From Anoxynatronum sp033549305 (GTDB lineage: Bacteria > Bacillota > Clostridia > Peptostreptococcales > Tindalliaceae), in NCBI GenBank assembly GCA_033549305.1, contig JAWSUV010000082.1, forward strand, positions 1 to 12,044: 12,044 nucleotides of DNA, in the 5' to 3' direction. Shown piece after piece: positions 1-6,669 of this stretch. Position numbers and translations under genes: made by a program. Position 1 is the stretch's first letter. Each line of letters begins with the position of its first letter. The notes below the pieces were generated by a model. The model had not been told where the DNA came from. It worked only from the letters and a program-made list of their open reading frames with translations, and did not search any database.

Positions 1-1224
1 GCGGTGGGTCAGCTTGAACCAGGCGCGGGCGAAAGCGTCCGCCAGTTCCTCGGGATGGTCCCGGAAATGCAGCGCAATGGGCCGGTAGACGGGGTCCATC
101 CGCAGGGACAGGTCGGCGGTGGTCATCATGGGCGGGTATTTCTTGGACGGATCGTGGGCGCCGGGCACCATGTCCTCCGGTTCAGTGTCGTTGGGGATCC
201 ACTGGAATGCCCCAGCAGGGCTCTTGACCAGATTCCAGTCGTATTTGAACAGGAGTTCCAGGTAGCTGTTGTCCCACTTGGTGGGGGTGGGGGTCCAGGC
301 GCCTTCGATGCCGCTGGAGATGGTGTCGTCGCCTTTGCCGGTGCCCATGCTGTTTTTCCAGCCAAGCCCCTGCTCTTCGATTCCGGCCGCCTCGGGCTCC
401 GGTCCCACATGGGCCGGGTCGCCGGCTCCGTGGCATTTGCCGAAGGTATGGCCGCCGGCTACCAGGGCAACCGTTTCCTCATCGTTCATGGCCATGCGGG
501 CAAAGGTTTCCCGGACATCCTTGCCGGACGCCACGGCGTTGGGTTCACCGTTGGGACCTTCGGGATTGACATAAATCAGTCCCATCTGGACTGCTGCCAG
601 GGGGTTTTCCAGGTCGCGTTCGCCGCTGTAGCGCTCGTCGCCCAGCCACTCGCTTTCCTGACCCCAGTAAACATCTTCTTCCGGTTCCCAGATGTCCTCG
701 CGGCCGCCGGCAAACCCAAAGGTTTTAAAGCCCATGGACTCCAGGGCGCAGTTGCCGGCCAGAATCATCAGGTCGGCCCAGGAAATCTGCCTGCCGTATT
801 TCTTCTTGATCGGCCAGAGCAGGCGGCGGGCCTTATCCAGGTTCACATTGTCCGGCCAGCTGTTCAGTGGCGCGAAGCGCTGATTGCCAGAGCCTGCGCC
901 GCCGCGGCCGTCTCCCATGCGGTAAGTGCCGGCGCTGTGCCAGGCCATGCGGATAAACAGCCCTCCATAATGGCCGTAGTCGGCGGGCCACCAGTCCTGT
1001 GAATCGGTCATCAGATCAAAGAGGTCCTTTTTGACGGCTGCCAGGTCGAGTTTCTTGAATTCTTCAGCGTAGTTGAATGCTTCCCCCATGGGGTTCCGAG
1101 CCGGGGGATTCTGGTGAAGCATCTTGAGGTTCAACTGGTTGGGCCACCAGTCGCGGTTGCTGGTTCCGCCGCCGGCGGCTTTGGCGCGGGTCATGCCTGT
1201 GACGGGACATCGTTTTTCTTCCAT
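1..1224 (-). CDS. katG: Catalase-peroxidase KatG, N-terminal part (runs off the window)
   Basis: Bifunctional haem catalase-peroxidase that removes hydrogen peroxide. The reverse strand reads open for 408 codons from ATG at 1224 to the window edge; full KatG is usually about 720-740 residues, so the second, non-haem domain is missing only because of the window. Visible: WWP near 26-28 and 78-80; distal haem pocket RMAWHSAGTYR with Arg92, Trp95 and His96; MGLIYVNPEG with Tyr218; RMAMND with Met244; proximal His259 in GGHTFGKCHG. Trp95-Tyr218-Met244 is the covalent triad needed for catalase activity, so the enzyme should be active. Start: AAGGAGG at 1231-1237 lies 6 bases before ATG 1224; an in-frame ATG at 1230 touches the SD and is less likely. 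A PerR-like box lies upstream. The gene is visibly GC-richer than its neighbours (41 G+C in the first 60 bases), which hints at separate origin. Confidence 0.96.
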   Translation of the reverse strand, partial: MEEKRCPVTGMTRAKAAGGGTSNRDWWPNQLNLKMLHQNPPARNPMGEAFNYAEEFKKLDLAAVKKDLFDLMTDSQDWWPADYGHYGGLFIRMAWHSAGTYRMGDGRGGAGSGNQRFAPLNSWPDNVNLDKARRLLWPIKKKYGRQISWADLMILAGNCALESMGFKTFGFAGGREDIWEPEEDVYWGQESEWLGDERYSGERDLENPLAAVQMGLIYVNPEGPNGEPNAVASGKDVRETFARMAMNDEETVALVAGGHTFGKCHGAGDPAHVGPEPEAAGIEEQGLGWKNSMGTGKGDDTISSGIEGAWTPTPTKWDNSYLELLFKYDWNLVKSPAGAFQWIPNDTEPEDMVPGAHDPSKKYPPMMTTADLSLRMDPVYRPIALHFRDHPEELADAFARAWFKLTHR

Positions 1225-1279
1225 GAGCATCCTCCTTCATACCTGGTCATGAACGTGTACAGTATTCTCCCTATACCCG

Positions 1280-1294
1280 TTGTAGTGATTACAA
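1280..1294 (-). promoter_or_regulatory. PerR-like operator in front of katG
   Basis: On the katG strand the 15-mer TTGTAATCACTACAA matches the PerR consensus TTATAATNATTATAA at 11 of 14 defined positions, and its 7-base arms are inverted repeats with one mismatch. It sits about 56-70 bases upstream of the katG start, next to a weak -10-like TATAGG. PerR is the peroxide-sensing Fur-family repressor that controls katA/katG-type genes in Bacillota, so site, gene and position agree. The regulator itself is not in the window. Confidence 0.6.
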
Positions 1295-1345
1295 AACGAG
1301 TACGGTCACACAACTTTTCGAAACCCGGCCGTCAGGGCACCAGGT

Positions 1346-1390
1346 ATGCAGCGGCCTGGCATGATGGGACAGTTCATGGTTCAGTGCCCC
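1346..1390 (+). pseudogene. Possible relic of a multicopper oxidase C-terminus
   Basis: In one plus-strand frame this reads GMMGQFMVQ, the usual last residues of three-domain multicopper oxidases. The 17 bases at 1358-1374 are identical to 11490-11506, the end of the intact oxidase in this window, in the same reading sense. The upstream HCH-x3-H motif is absent, so only the tail could remain. It may be debris of a lost second copy; chance similarity cannot be excluded. Confidence 0.35.
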
Positions 1391-1415
1391 CCCGGCGCGA
1401 CAATTCAAAAAAGCC

Positions 1416-1449
1416 AAAAAGCTGATTCTTCGGAGGGAATCAGCTTTTT
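1416..1449 (-). terminator. Rho-independent terminator after copB
   Basis: A perfect 13-bp stem (1416-1428 with 1437-1449, AAAAAGCTGATTC and its complement) encloses an 8-base loop. On the minus strand the stem ends in T5 and is followed by GGC then T6. It lies about 50 bases after the copB stop and separates copB from the katG promoter. Confidence 0.85.
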
Positions 1450-1498
1450 GCATGCATTATCTGTTTGTACTTGTCCACCATCCAAGGCGAATCCATGT

Positions 1499-3517
1499 TC
1501 AGTCGATCTTCAACAACCGTGCATTCACAGCCACAATGACGGTGCTCAGTGACATGAGCACGGCGCCCACCGCCGGGCTGATGACGATTCCCTGGTTGTA
1601 GAGAATGCCTGCCGCAAGGGGTATGGCAAGCAGGTTATACCCTGTTGCCCAGGCCAGGTTCTGGAGCATTTTTCGGTAGGTTGTCCGGGACAGTTTCAGG
1701 ATATTAACCACGTCAAGGGGGTTGCTTCGCACCAGAATCACGTCTGCCGTCTCAATGGCAACGTCTGTGCCTGCGCCGATGGCAATGCCCAAATCTGCTT
1801 TGGCAAGAGCTGGTGCGTCGTTGACGCCGTCCCCGGTCATGGCAACGATCTTGCCTTCCTTGTGCAGTGCGTCAACCTTTGTTGCCTTTTCCTGTGGCAA
1901 CACTTCGGCAATGACGGTGTCGATGCCAATTTCCTGTCCCACGTAATCCGCCACCCGCTGGTTATCCCCAGTGAGCATGATGGATTCCACACCCATCTCC
2001 CTGAGTCTTTTCACCGCTTCTTTAGCCGATTCCCGGATGATGTCGGAAAGGGCGATAAAGCCCAGCAGTTTTGACTCTTCCAGCACGAAAACAACGGTTT
2101 TGCCTTCCTGGGCTATTTTTTCATAATGTTCGTCGTCAAAGGCAATGTTCTCAGATCGCATATAGCCGGGGCTGACAATTTTGATGTTTCTTCCGTCCAC
2201 TTTCGCTTCCAGCCCTTTTCCGGTGAGGTTCTGGTAGTCGGTGACGTCCATCCTGTTCACATTTTCTTCCTTGCCTTTATTGACAATGCCCTTTGCAATG
2301 GGGTGTTCAGAATTCAGTTCCACCGAGTAAGCGATGGCCAGCAGTTCTTCCTTTGATACTTCTATTTCATGAATGTCTGTGACGCCGAACTGTCCTTCTG
2401 TCAGTGTGCCGGTTTTGTCAAAGACAATGGCGTTGATGTTACGGGCATTTTCAAAGGCGGCCCGGTCTCGCACCAGCAGGCCTTTCTTCGCCCCGATGCT
2501 TGTGGAAACGGCGGTGACCAAAGGTGTTGCCAGACCCAGGGCATGGGGGCAGGAGATAATGACCACGGTCACCGCCCGTACAATGGCAAAATGAAGGTCT
2601 CCCCCCACCAGCATCCACACGGCAAAGGTGACGATGCCTGCCGTCAGGGCAATGTAGAAAAGCCACTTGGCGGCAATGTCCGCCAGCCGCTGGGACCTTG
2701 ATTTTGATTCCTGGGCTTCCCGCACCATCTTGATGACCTGGGAAAGGAAAGTGTCATCACCGACACGGCTTACCTCAAACTTCAATACGCCGTCGCCGTT
2801 AATGGAACCTCCGACGATTTCGTCTCCTTCTCCTTTGTCCACAGGGACAGACTCTCCCGTGATCATCGATTCATCCACCGATGAACTTCCCTCATACACC
2901 TGGCCGTCGATGGGCACCTTTTCACTGGGTTTAACAAGTACTTTGTCACCTGTTTTCAACTCTTTTATGGGAACATCTTCTGTATCCCCATTCTCACTGA
3001 TCAGATGGGCCACTTCAGGCATCAGCTTAACCAGTTCATTTAAGGCATTCGACGCTCCCATGACAGATTTCATTTCGATCCAGTGGCCCAACAGCATGAT
3101 CACGATCAGGGTTGCCAGTTCCCAGAAGAACTCGCCCCCCGGCAGCACGAAGACCGTCAGCGAACTGTAAACATAAGCCACTGTAATGGCCAGTGCAATG
3201 AGCATCATCATGGCGGGTGATTTTGCTTTGAATTCATCCACCGCCCCAGTTAGAAAGGGCTTGCCGCCATAGAAAAACAGTATGGTTGAAAGTCCAAACA
3301 GGATATAAGAATCCCCGGAAAAGCGAAAGTCAACGCCCATAAACATCTGGATCATGGGTGACAGCAAAAGAATGGGTACCATCAGGACCAGGGAAACAAA
3401 GAAGCGTTTCTTAAAATCCTCCACCATCATGGCATGGTGGTCATGGTGGTCATGGTGATCGTGTTTTGAATGATCATTTTCTTGATGGTTCTTTGTGTGT
3501 TGTTTTTTTTCTTCCAT
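1499..3517 (-). CDS. copB: Copper-exporting P1B-type ATPase, CopB class
   Basis: Membrane pump that uses ATP to export copper (CopB subgroup, CPH-type). 672 residues from ATG 3517. In order: His-rich N-terminus (residues 7-28, HDHHDHHDHH-like) in place of a CxxC heavy-metal domain; membrane helices from about 38 to 145; actuator loop with TGES at 220-223; intramembrane CPH at 323-325; phosphorylation site DKTGT with Asp367; nucleotide-binding HP at 405-406; GDGVNDAP at 562-569; final helices with MSLST near 655. All catalytic motifs are present and the length is normal for CopB. Start choice: AGAGGTG at 3524-3530 sits 6 bases before ATG 3517; the upstream in-frame GTG at 3535 has no SD at the right distance. 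It is followed by a strong terminator. No convincing cop box or CsoR box lies directly upstream. Metal preference between Cu(I), Cu(II) and Ag cannot be read from sequence. Confidence 0.95.
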   Translation of the reverse strand: MEEKKQHTKNHQENDHSKHDHHDHHDHHAMMVEDFKKRFFVSLVLMVPILLLSPMIQMFMGVDFRFSGDSYILFGLSTILFFYGGKPFLTGAVDEFKAKSPAMMMLIALAITVAYVYSSLTVFVLPGGEFFWELATLIVIMLLGHWIEMKSVMGASNALNELVKLMPEVAHLISENGDTEDVPIKELKTGDKVLVKPSEKVPIDGQVYEGSSSVDESMITGESVPVDKGEGDEIVGGSINGDGVLKFEVSRVGDDTFLSQVIKMVREAQESKSRSQRLADIAAKWLFYIALTAGIVTFAVWMLVGGDLHFAIVRAVTVVIISCPHALGLATPLVTAVSTSIGAKKGLLVRDRAAFENARNINAIVFDKTGTLTEGQFGVTDIHEIEVSKEELLAIAYSVELNSEHPIAKGIVNKGKEENVNRMDVTDYQNLTGKGLEAKVDGRNIKIVSPGYMRSENIAFDDEHYEKIAQEGKTVVFVLEESKLLGFIALSDIIRESAKEAVKRLREMGVESIMLTGDNQRVADYVGQEIGIDTVIAEVLPQEKATKVDALHKEGKIVAMTGDGVNDAPALAKADLGIAIGAGTDVAIETADVILVRSNPLDVVNILKLSRTTYRKMLQNLAWATGYNLLAIPLAAGILYNQGIVISPAVGAVLMSLSTVIVAVNARLLKID

Positions 3518-3564
3518 TGTGTGCACCTCTTTCACATCAATAATAAGTCATCGCCAATTTAATG

Positions 3565-3622
3565 TGATACCCCCATGAATTGGTCAGTTTTGTTTTAAAC
3601 TGTCCATTTTACGGGGGTATCA
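3565..3622. repeat. 58-bp imperfect palindrome, IS-end or MITE-like
   Basis: Two 26-base arms (3565-3590 and 3597-3622) are inverted copies with 22 of 26 positions matching, separated by 6 bases. Each arm begins TGATACCCCC and goes on to TGGWCAGTTT. Outer ends TG...CA and an inner TGGACA are typical of IS3-family terminal repeats, so this may be a collapsed element whose interior was lost. No clear target duplication flanks it. Other readings: a long hairpin in the copB leader, or paired CsoR-type half-sites (ATACCCCC/GGGGGTAT), although those are normally only a few bases apart. Confidence 0.6.
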
Positions 3623-3642
3623 TCAGTTTGTTGCAATTTTTA

Positions 3643-3672
3643 TCACCAGAAACCTTTTAGGAGATCAATCAT
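3643..3672 (-). other. Nine-codon ORF with a strong ribosome binding site
   Basis: AAAGGAGG at 3678-3685 lies 5 bases before ATG 3672, which opens MIDLLKGFW and then stops. It ends 20 bases before the 58-bp palindrome on the copB strand. It may be the surviving start of a gene cut by insertion or deletion, or a leader peptide in front of copB. The SD is convincing; the function is unknown. Confidence 0.3.
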
Positions 3673-3685
3673 ACATGCCTCCTTT

Positions 3686-3855
3686 GAACTGCTTTACCCC
3701 GCCTGGAGGAATCAAAATACACATCTGTGTCTCATGGCTGATCGACATCATCTAATTATAGCTATTTTTATGAATACCCGACTGCGATGCTTCAAAACAG
3801 CCTCTGATAATCACTGCCTTACGCGTAAGCGTTCACAAGGGTGGATTATAGCAGA
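3686..3855. other. Non-coding stretch with no recognised gene
   Basis: Together with 3518-3685 this makes a gap of about 340 bases between copB and the broken Lit-like gene. I see no ORF with a plausible SD here. The only clear structure is the 12-base perfect palindrome CTTACGCGTAAG at 3818-3829, without a T-run, so it is not a classical terminator. The low organisation fits a region that has lost genes. Confidence 0.5.
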
Positions 3856-4276
3856 CTATTTGGTGTTACGGCTCAGTAGCTTTGCAGACACCCCTGCAGT
3901 CGCTCCTAAGAACAGCAGCGAACCGACCGCTATTTGACCGATTTTAATCGCTGTATTGCGGAAAAATATTTCTGGCAGCATTTGAATCAGAACATGCCGT
4001 TGTGGGTCAAGCATCCACAAATCATTGTCAAAAAAAAGCAGATGAAAATAGGTGAAATATTTAGTAAAATCAATGCGGATTAACAGACCCAGACCCAGCA
4101 ATGCCGCCACGTTGCCTAAGGCCGCATAAGCTGCCGGCTGGCACCCAATCTTGCTTTTCAAATTCACTCATATAATGATTGACATCGCAGGTGACCCACT
4201 CAAGGGCAGTGACCCATACAGCCAGAGAAAGTCCAACAGCCATGATGATATAACCCAATCTCCTGAAAATCGACAT
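3856..4276 (-). pseudogene. Broken Lit/DUF1461 (TIGR01906) lipoprotein transacylase
   Basis: Lit enzymes are membrane proteins that move an acyl chain within a lipoprotein N-terminus to make lyso-form lipoproteins. Two reading frames on the minus strand together give both ends of this family. Frame 1 starts at ATG 4276 (SD GAGGAGGTG at 4281-4289): MSIFRRLGYIIMAVGL helix, then CDVNHYMSEFEKQ. Frame 2, to the stop at 3856, has two hydrophobic segments and the family signature FTYFHLLFFDNDLW, MLDP and LIQMLPEIFF. Roughly 130 residues remain against about 200-230 in the family, so the central extracytoplasmic loop, with a conserved His region, is deleted and the frame is shifted between about 4130 and 4165. 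Likely the last gene of the operon from 5939, 84 bases after the beta-propeller gene. The family call rests on the C-terminal signature; a single sequencing error could explain the shift but not the missing loop. Confidence 0.65.
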
Positions 4277-4360
4277 GTAACACCTCCTCAAAATGTGATG
4301 CAATTCATGAAATTAATGACGCGTGTTTAAACTGTTCTTCACGGCATTCCTCCATGTTTA

Positions 4361-5380
4361 CTACTTGGGAATAAACCCAATCTCATGAGGCTTAGATCCC
4401 ACCGGAATCCGCTTAATTACCTCAAGGGAATTCATATCGATCACTGCGATTTCATTACTTTCCAGACTGCTCACATACATCTTATCCATATCCGGCACTT
4501 GAAACACATGGTTGGGCATACCTTTAATTTCGATGGTGGCAAGCAACCGATAGTTCTGTGCATCGAAAACGGTCACATCACCGGAGAACCGGTTGGCTGT
4601 CCAAACACTGCCGCCGTCCTCTGCCACAGCGACCCCATGAGTCCCTTCCCCAGCAGGCAGTCTTGCGATTTCGTCCCCGCTGGCCAGATCAATAACACGG
4701 AGCTCATTTTCCATTAAACTGGCAACAAAAAACCGTTCTCCTGCCGGATCTGTCTTTCCTTCGTTGGGAACCTGCCCCACAGGAATGGTACGAATAATTT
4801 CCTGACTGGCTGTGTCAATGACCGACAGGTCACCGGACATCACATTGGTGGCAAAAGCCAGGGTACCGTCACTGTTGAAGCTAATGTGTGAAGGACTATT
4901 GGACCCTGACAGTATTTCACCTGCCTGGGATTTCGTGTGAGTGTCATACACCATAATGTAGTTATATTCCTCGTTTTCTTCCAATGCACCGCTGGTTAAA
5001 TATAAAAAACGTCCCTCCGGTGACAGATCGATGCCATGAATCCTACGTTCCAGGTTGATTTCTTCCACCACCTGACCACTGTCGCCATCGATGACGCTGA
5101 GAACACCCTGGTTTCCGTTCCCCACATAAATACGCCGTTGCGACATGCTGGCTGCCAGACCGTCTGAGACGGATTCATCCACTTCAATAACCTTCAATGG
5201 TTCATCCAGTGTCGTGTCGATGACTGTGATGGTGCCATCCTCAGTGTTAGCCACATAGGCAAAATAGCCTTCTACCTTAGATTGGCTGTCTTCCTGGCGG
5301 AGAATGAAGAACCCACTGGCTACCAATAATACCACCAGGAACAACAGAATGTTTCTCCCTGAGTGTTGTTTAGCTGTCAC
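4361..5380 (-). CDS. Membrane-anchored YVTN-type seven-bladed beta-propeller protein
   Basis: 339 residues. One N-terminal membrane segment (about 10-26, NILLFLVVLLVASGFFI) without a lipobox cysteine, then an extracellular domain of about seven repeats of the YVTN kind: AYVANTEDGTITVIDT, RIYVGNGNQGVLSVID, FLYLTSG, AFATNVMSGDLSVIDT, FFVASLMENELRVID, VWTANRFSGDVTVFD and MYVSSLESNEIAVID. Several blades end in IPVG/PAG-type turns. Seven repeats suggest a closed propeller. Such domains serve as scaffolds or as companions of redox and metal enzymes outside the cell; no catalytic residue or haem-binding CxxCH is visible. Start: GTG 5380 with GAGGAGGGG about 9 bases upstream. It overlaps the upstream gene by 11 bases, which indicates translational coupling. 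The exact role is unknown. Confidence 0.88.
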   Translation of the reverse strand: MTAKQHSGRNILLFLVVLLVASGFFILRQEDSQSKVEGYFAYVANTEDGTITVIDTTLDEPLKVIEVDESVSDGLAASMSQRRIYVGNGNQGVLSVIDGDSGQVVEEINLERRIHGIDLSPEGRFLYLTSGALEENEEYNYIMVYDTHTKSQAGEILSGSNSPSHISFNSDGTLAFATNVMSGDLSVIDTASQEIIRTIPVGQVPNEGKTDPAGERFFVASLMENELRVIDLASGDEIARLPAGEGTHGVAVAEDGGSVWTANRFSGDVTVFDAQNYRLLATIEIKGMPNHVFQVPDMDKMYVSSLESNEIAVIDMNSLEVIKRIPVGSKPHEIGFIPK

Positions 5381-5939
5381 GAGAAACCCCCTCCTCGCTG
5401 TTCGCTAATTCTATGGGTTCCCACCGAAACACGCGGGCGCTAACACCGTCCAGCTCATAAATTTTAAGTTCCATGGCATCTGCCACTTCCAAAACGGCAG
5501 TATCAAGTGACTTTCCTGTTACTATAAGACGACCACGCAAATGATGTCCTTCACCTTCTGTAATACGCCATTCCATGGTTTCAACCGGGTAAAGATCTCC
5601 GTCCAGTGACAACTGACTCATTCCAGCCAAATCGTATTGTTCCAAGTCTACTGAATGTGTATCCATCAGAACATCAAATTCCAGATGATCTTTTGGATGA
5701 TTGTCTAAATTCACCAGTGACACGCCGATGGCCACAGCTCCCTGGGCCTCCACCTGCATTGCAGAAAGGGTGTCTTCAGTTGCTATTTCCACTTCTTCAA
5801 CTTCTCTAAATTTGTTCAACAGACCCCTTTCCAGTGCAGCTTCTTCGCCTGGCGGTGAGAAGTACTGTACTACCCCCGCTGTCAGCACTCCCATAATAAC
5901 CACTGCACCCAGTATAAATCCCAGATTTTTGTTCTTCAT
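5370..5939 (-). CDS. Membrane-anchored extracytoplasmic protein, not recognised
   Basis: 189 residues from ATG 5939. One membrane segment at about 6-24 (LGFILGAVVIMGVLTAGVV), then an acidic domain of about 160 residues with alternating hydrophobic strands, such as VAIGVSLVNLDNHP and HHLRGRLIVTG. It has no cysteines and no known motif that I can identify. Start choice: AAAGGTGA lies 7 bases before ATG 5939, whereas the in-frame ATG at 5957 has no SD. Its last 11 bases overlap the beta-propeller gene, so the two proteins are probably made together and may form one extracellular assembly. Strands such as HLEFDVLMDTHSVDL could be an immunoglobulin-like fold, but that is a guess. Confidence 0.75.
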   Translation of the reverse strand: MKNKNLGFILGAVVIMGVLTAGVVQYFSPPGEEAALERGLLNKFREVEEVEIATEDTLSAMQVEAQGAVAIGVSLVNLDNHPKDHLEFDVLMDTHSVDLEQYDLAGMSQLSLDGDLYPVETMEWRITEGEGHHLRGRLIVTGKSLDTAVLEVADAMELKIYELDGVSARVFRWEPIELANSEEGVSRDS

Positions 5940-5966
5940 ATTTGCATCACCTTTCATTTGTTAATT

Positions 5967-5981
5967 TGTTGTATAACAACA
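5967..5981 (-). promoter_or_regulatory. Dyad TGTTGTATAACAACA before the 5939 operon
   Basis: Perfect 6-base arms with a 3-base centre, 27 bases upstream of ATG 5939. Read on the minus strand it contains TTATAC, a -10-like box, so a repressor bound here would cover the promoter. No good -35 is visible and the regulator is unknown. Confidence 0.4.
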
Positions 5982-6078
5982 CGACTTTCCCAGTCTCCCT
6001 GTAGTGTGATTTCCCACACTTCTGTTGTTTATGCTCCTATTATGCTCGAATGCCCAAATCATATTGGCGCATCATAAC

Positions 6079-6149
6079 TGACAGAAAATGTCTAAAATCA
6101 ACCCCACAGTGATGAGACGATGCTGCTGCGTTCACCGTTAATTCAACGG
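6079..6149. promoter_or_regulatory. Candidate enhancer dyads upstream of the sigma-54 promoter
   Basis: Two short inverted repeats lie about 60-130 bases upstream of the sigma-54 promoter at 6206: TGACAGAAAATGTC (6079-6092) and CCGTTAATTCAACGG (6135-6149; 5-base arms, 5-base centre). Sigma-54 activators usually bind dyads at this distance. The first resembles TGACAGGTAAGTCA (minus strand, within 9983-10004) upstream of the other sigma-54 promoter. The short arms make this weak evidence. The rest of 5982-6205 shows no gene. Confidence 0.25.
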
Positions 6150-6205
6150 CTGCCTTTTCATACTGCAAGGATGATGCCAAGTGATGAATCATACTGTGTT
6201 ATCAA

Positions 6206-6222
6206 TTGGCACGAAGTTTGCA
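6206..6222 (+). promoter_or_regulatory. Sigma-54 (-24/-12) promoter
   Basis: TTGGCACGAAGTTTGCA matches the sigma-54 consensus TGGCAC-N5-TTGCW exactly, with the required 10 bases between GG and GC. The start of transcription would fall near 6233. Downstream on the same strand come a leader of about 170-300 bases, two tiny Cys/His-rich ORFs and the membrane methyltransferase. Sigma-54 promoters need an ATP-driven activator, which is not in the window. The site is nearly identical to the one at 9817-9833. Confidence 0.8.
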
Positions 6223-6232
6223 AGGTAACCTG

Positions 6233-6402
6233 AACGGGCTCATTAATCAGGCTTAACACGTGCAGTTCTTTTTTCTTGCTGGTTACTCCGGGCCAGGTCA
6301 TTGGCAGGAAAATCTGCTATGTTTACAGAGTCCCAATGGAGTGAACCCAGCTGAAGACAAGGGCCAAAATCCTGGAAAGGATGTGGAAAATGGCCCAGCC
6401 CT
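6233..6402 (+). other. Long leader with possible RNA structure
   Basis: No gene with an SD is visible between the sigma-54 start point and 6403. The RNA could fold: GGGCCA (6361-6366) pairs with TGGCCC (6391-6396), and inside it ATCCT (6369-6373) with AGGAT (6378-6382) around a 4-base loop. Upstream, CATTGG/CCAATG and GCAG/CTGC can also pair. A regulatory leader is possible. I do not recognise a known riboswitch class. Confidence 0.25.
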
Positions 6403-6507
6403 ATGCCGGAAGACAGGCTGTCATGTGGAGACTATTGTGGTTGTGGCCATGATAGAGAGCTGAGCAATAAAAACCTGCCACATAAAGTGTCACAGAACCA
6501 GCTATGA
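6403..6507 (+). CDS. Tiny Cys/His-rich ORF (34 residues)
   Basis: From ATG 6403 the product contains SCGDYCGCGHDRE, i.e. three cysteines and one histidine within ten residues, a plausible metal site. There is no membrane segment. The frame stays open upstream to 6355 and adds another cysteine (GCGK), but has no other start codon. No SD precedes ATG 6403, which is the main reason for doubt; expression could depend on leader structure. It ends 28 bases before the next small gene on the same sigma-54 transcript. Confidence 0.35.
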   Translation: MPEDRLSCGDYCGCGHDRELSNKNLPHKVSQNQL

Positions 6508-6535
6508 TTAAAAAATGATGAGGGAGGCGTAACCT

Positions 6536-6655
6536 ATGAATAATTGGTTGCTAATAGCTGTACTGATTGGATGGGTGTTCATGATGACCCGAAGAGGCGG
6601 CTGCTGTGGTGGTCACCATCATCGGGAAGACCGTCGTGAAGATAATAATATATAA
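6536..6655 (+). CDS. Tiny membrane protein with CCGGHHH tail (39 residues)
   Basis: N-terminal hydrophobic helix (residues 3-17, NWLLIAVLIGWVFMM), then RRGGCCGGHHHREDRRED and stop. The paired cysteines and three histidines after the helix suggest binding of a soft metal such as Cu(I) at the membrane face; the basic residues after the helix suggest that the tail is cytoplasmic. Good SD (GGGAGGCG) about 6 bases before ATG. It is followed after 14 bases by the membrane methyltransferase gene, so one operon is likely. Its ribosome-binding region GGGAGGCGTAACC is nearly the same as that of the CCGGG protein at 8725-8877. I know no named family. Confidence 0.75.
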   Translation: MNNWLLIAVLIGWVFMMTRRGGCCGGHHHREDRREDNNI

Positions 6656-6669
6656 AGCGAGGGATTCAT

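Noticed and set aside
4..1002. Long open frame of 332 codons on the plus strand
   Set aside because: It is antisense to katG, whose protein is unmistakable; a GC-rich gene commonly leaves an open opposite frame.
3518..3535. Upstream GTG start for copB
   Set aside because: The SD AGAGGTG lies inside this extension and fits ATG 3517.
3567..3620. CsoR operator in front of copB
   Set aside because: ATACCCCC and GGGGGTAT are 38 bases apart; known CsoR sites have them within a few bases, and the similarity of the arms extends far beyond the half-sites.
3633..3647. Third sigma-54-like site (GGTGATAAAAATTGC, minus strand) upstream of copB
   Set aside because: There are 11 bases between GG and GC where 10 are required, and TGGTGA is a poor -24 box.
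4139..4154. Sigma-54-like TGGCACCCAATCTTGC on the plus strand
   Set aside because: Spacing is one base too long and it lies inside the Lit relic, facing no gene.
5940..5957. Upstream ATG for the 189-residue protein
   Set aside because: No SD precedes it, while AAAGGTGA is well placed for ATG 5939.
6260..6463. 67-codon ORF after the sigma-54 promoter
   Set aside because: No SD, no hydrophobic or family pattern, and it overlaps the Cys-rich frame and the foldable leader.
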